The position numbers and the translations under genes are program-made. From the NCBI GenBank assembly GCA_050942695.1, contig JBMNNU010000246.1:1-5069 (forward strand): 5,069 nt of DNA. The letters run 5' to 3'. Shown here piece by piece: positions 4,719 to 5,069 of this stretch. The DNA comes from JBMNNU01 sp050942695 (GTDB lineage: Bacteria; Chloroflexota; UBA6077). Numbering within the stretch: the stretch's first letter is position 1; each line of letters starts with the position of its first letter. The notes beneath the pieces were generated by a model. That model was given only the letters and a program-made list of their open reading frames with translations. It ran no database searches and was not told the DNA's origin.

Positions 4719-5069
4719 ATCAAGATTTTACTGGTAGATAACGACGCCAGTGTAATCGACGCGCTGTGTGTAGGACTCCGCTTTCAGTGGAAGGATGCGG
4801 CCGTAGTAGTCGCTGGCGATGGCGATACTGCTATCGAACTCTTCCAGCACGAGCGCCTCGATCTGGTGATGCTGGAGGTCGACCTCCCTGGTAAGAGCGG
4901 CTATGAGGTGGTGAAGGAGATCCGCTGGGCGTCCGATGTCCCCGTGATCATGCTTGCGGCTAAGAGCGGGGAGTTAGACCAGGTGCTGGGTTTCGAAATG
5001 GGAGCTGATGCCTACATCACCAAGCCTTTCAGTTCGCTGGCATTGCTGGCACGTGTCAAGGCGGTTCTC
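4719..5069 (+). CDS. OmpR/PhoB-type response regulator, receiver domain, cut by window end, with altered active site
   Basis: 117 codons are visible, covering a complete receiver domain up to its last helix. The output domain lies beyond the window, and the receiver pattern suggests a winged-helix DNA-binding regulator. The opening KILLVDNDASV, then LVMLEVDLPGKSGYEVV, VPVIMLAAKSGE and GADAYITKPF match the family in order and spacing. Aligned on the LPG turn, the phospho-acceptor Asp is replaced by Glu53 (GAG 4875-4877). The acidic pair reads Asp7-Asn8 instead of Asp/Glu-Asp, and the switch Thr/Ser is Ala80. Lys102 and the aromatic Tyr99 are kept. Glu at the acceptor site can mimic phosphorylation in some regulators, so this protein may act without a kinase. 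That is inference. No kinase gene is seen. The best start is ATC, giving the canonical M-K-I-L-L-V-D. If ATC is a misread ATG, the protein is unchanged. Confidence 0.9.
   Translation, partial: MKILLVDNDASVIDALCVGLRFQWKDAAVVVAGDGDTAIELFQHERLDLVMLEVDLPGKSGYEVVKEIRWASDVPVIMLAAKSGELDQVLGFEMGADAYITKPFSSLALLARVKAVL

Overview
The window reads as bacterial chromosome, or a metagenome contig, with all genes on the + strand. GC is moderate on the left (hand count 26/60 at 601-660) and higher on the right (41/60 at 4321-4380). Strong Shine-Dalgarno sequences, a lipoprotein, a zinc-ribbon membrane-anchored subtilase, an Lgt-family membrane enzyme and an OmpR-type receiver domain all point to Bacteria. 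The phylum cannot be fixed from sequence alone. A Gram-positive-like lineage such as Actinomycetota, Bacillota or Chloroflexota would fit.

Layout. 1-264: C-terminal end of a cut-off protein resembling an extracellular beta-sandwich domain. 265-383: spacer with a 12-of-13-pair hairpin. 384-911: small lipoprotein of unknown function. 912-1101: spacer with an 11-bp perfect inverted repeat bounding a 129-bp unit that holds another strong hairpin. 1102-3649: one large gene for a zinc ribbon, a membrane anchor, a subtilisin-type propeptide, an S8 protease domain and a beta-rich C-terminal domain. As written it is broken by two in-frame TAG codons (1360, 2311) and a one-base frameshift at a G6 run (2482-2487). 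3650-3801: spacer with a GC-rich hairpin. 3802-4653: divergent Lgt-family gene. 4654-4718: short spacer. 4719-5069: start of a response regulator cut by the window end.

Functionally the region leans towards the cell envelope: a lipoprotein, an enzyme family that attaches the lipid to lipoproteins, a membrane-tethered outward-facing protease, and a regulator whose target is unknown. Nothing shows that they form one operon, since each gene has its own spacer and most spacers carry hairpins.

The two most notable points are these. The response regulator appears to have Glu at the phospho-acceptor position (D53E), together with D8N and T80A, and it seems to begin at ATC behind a perfect ribosome binding site. 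The zinc ribbon-subtilase is read as three fragments although the protein it would encode is intact in domain order and catalytic residues. A recurring intergenic motif (TACTTACT with GCATAG close by) is a third, weaker lead.
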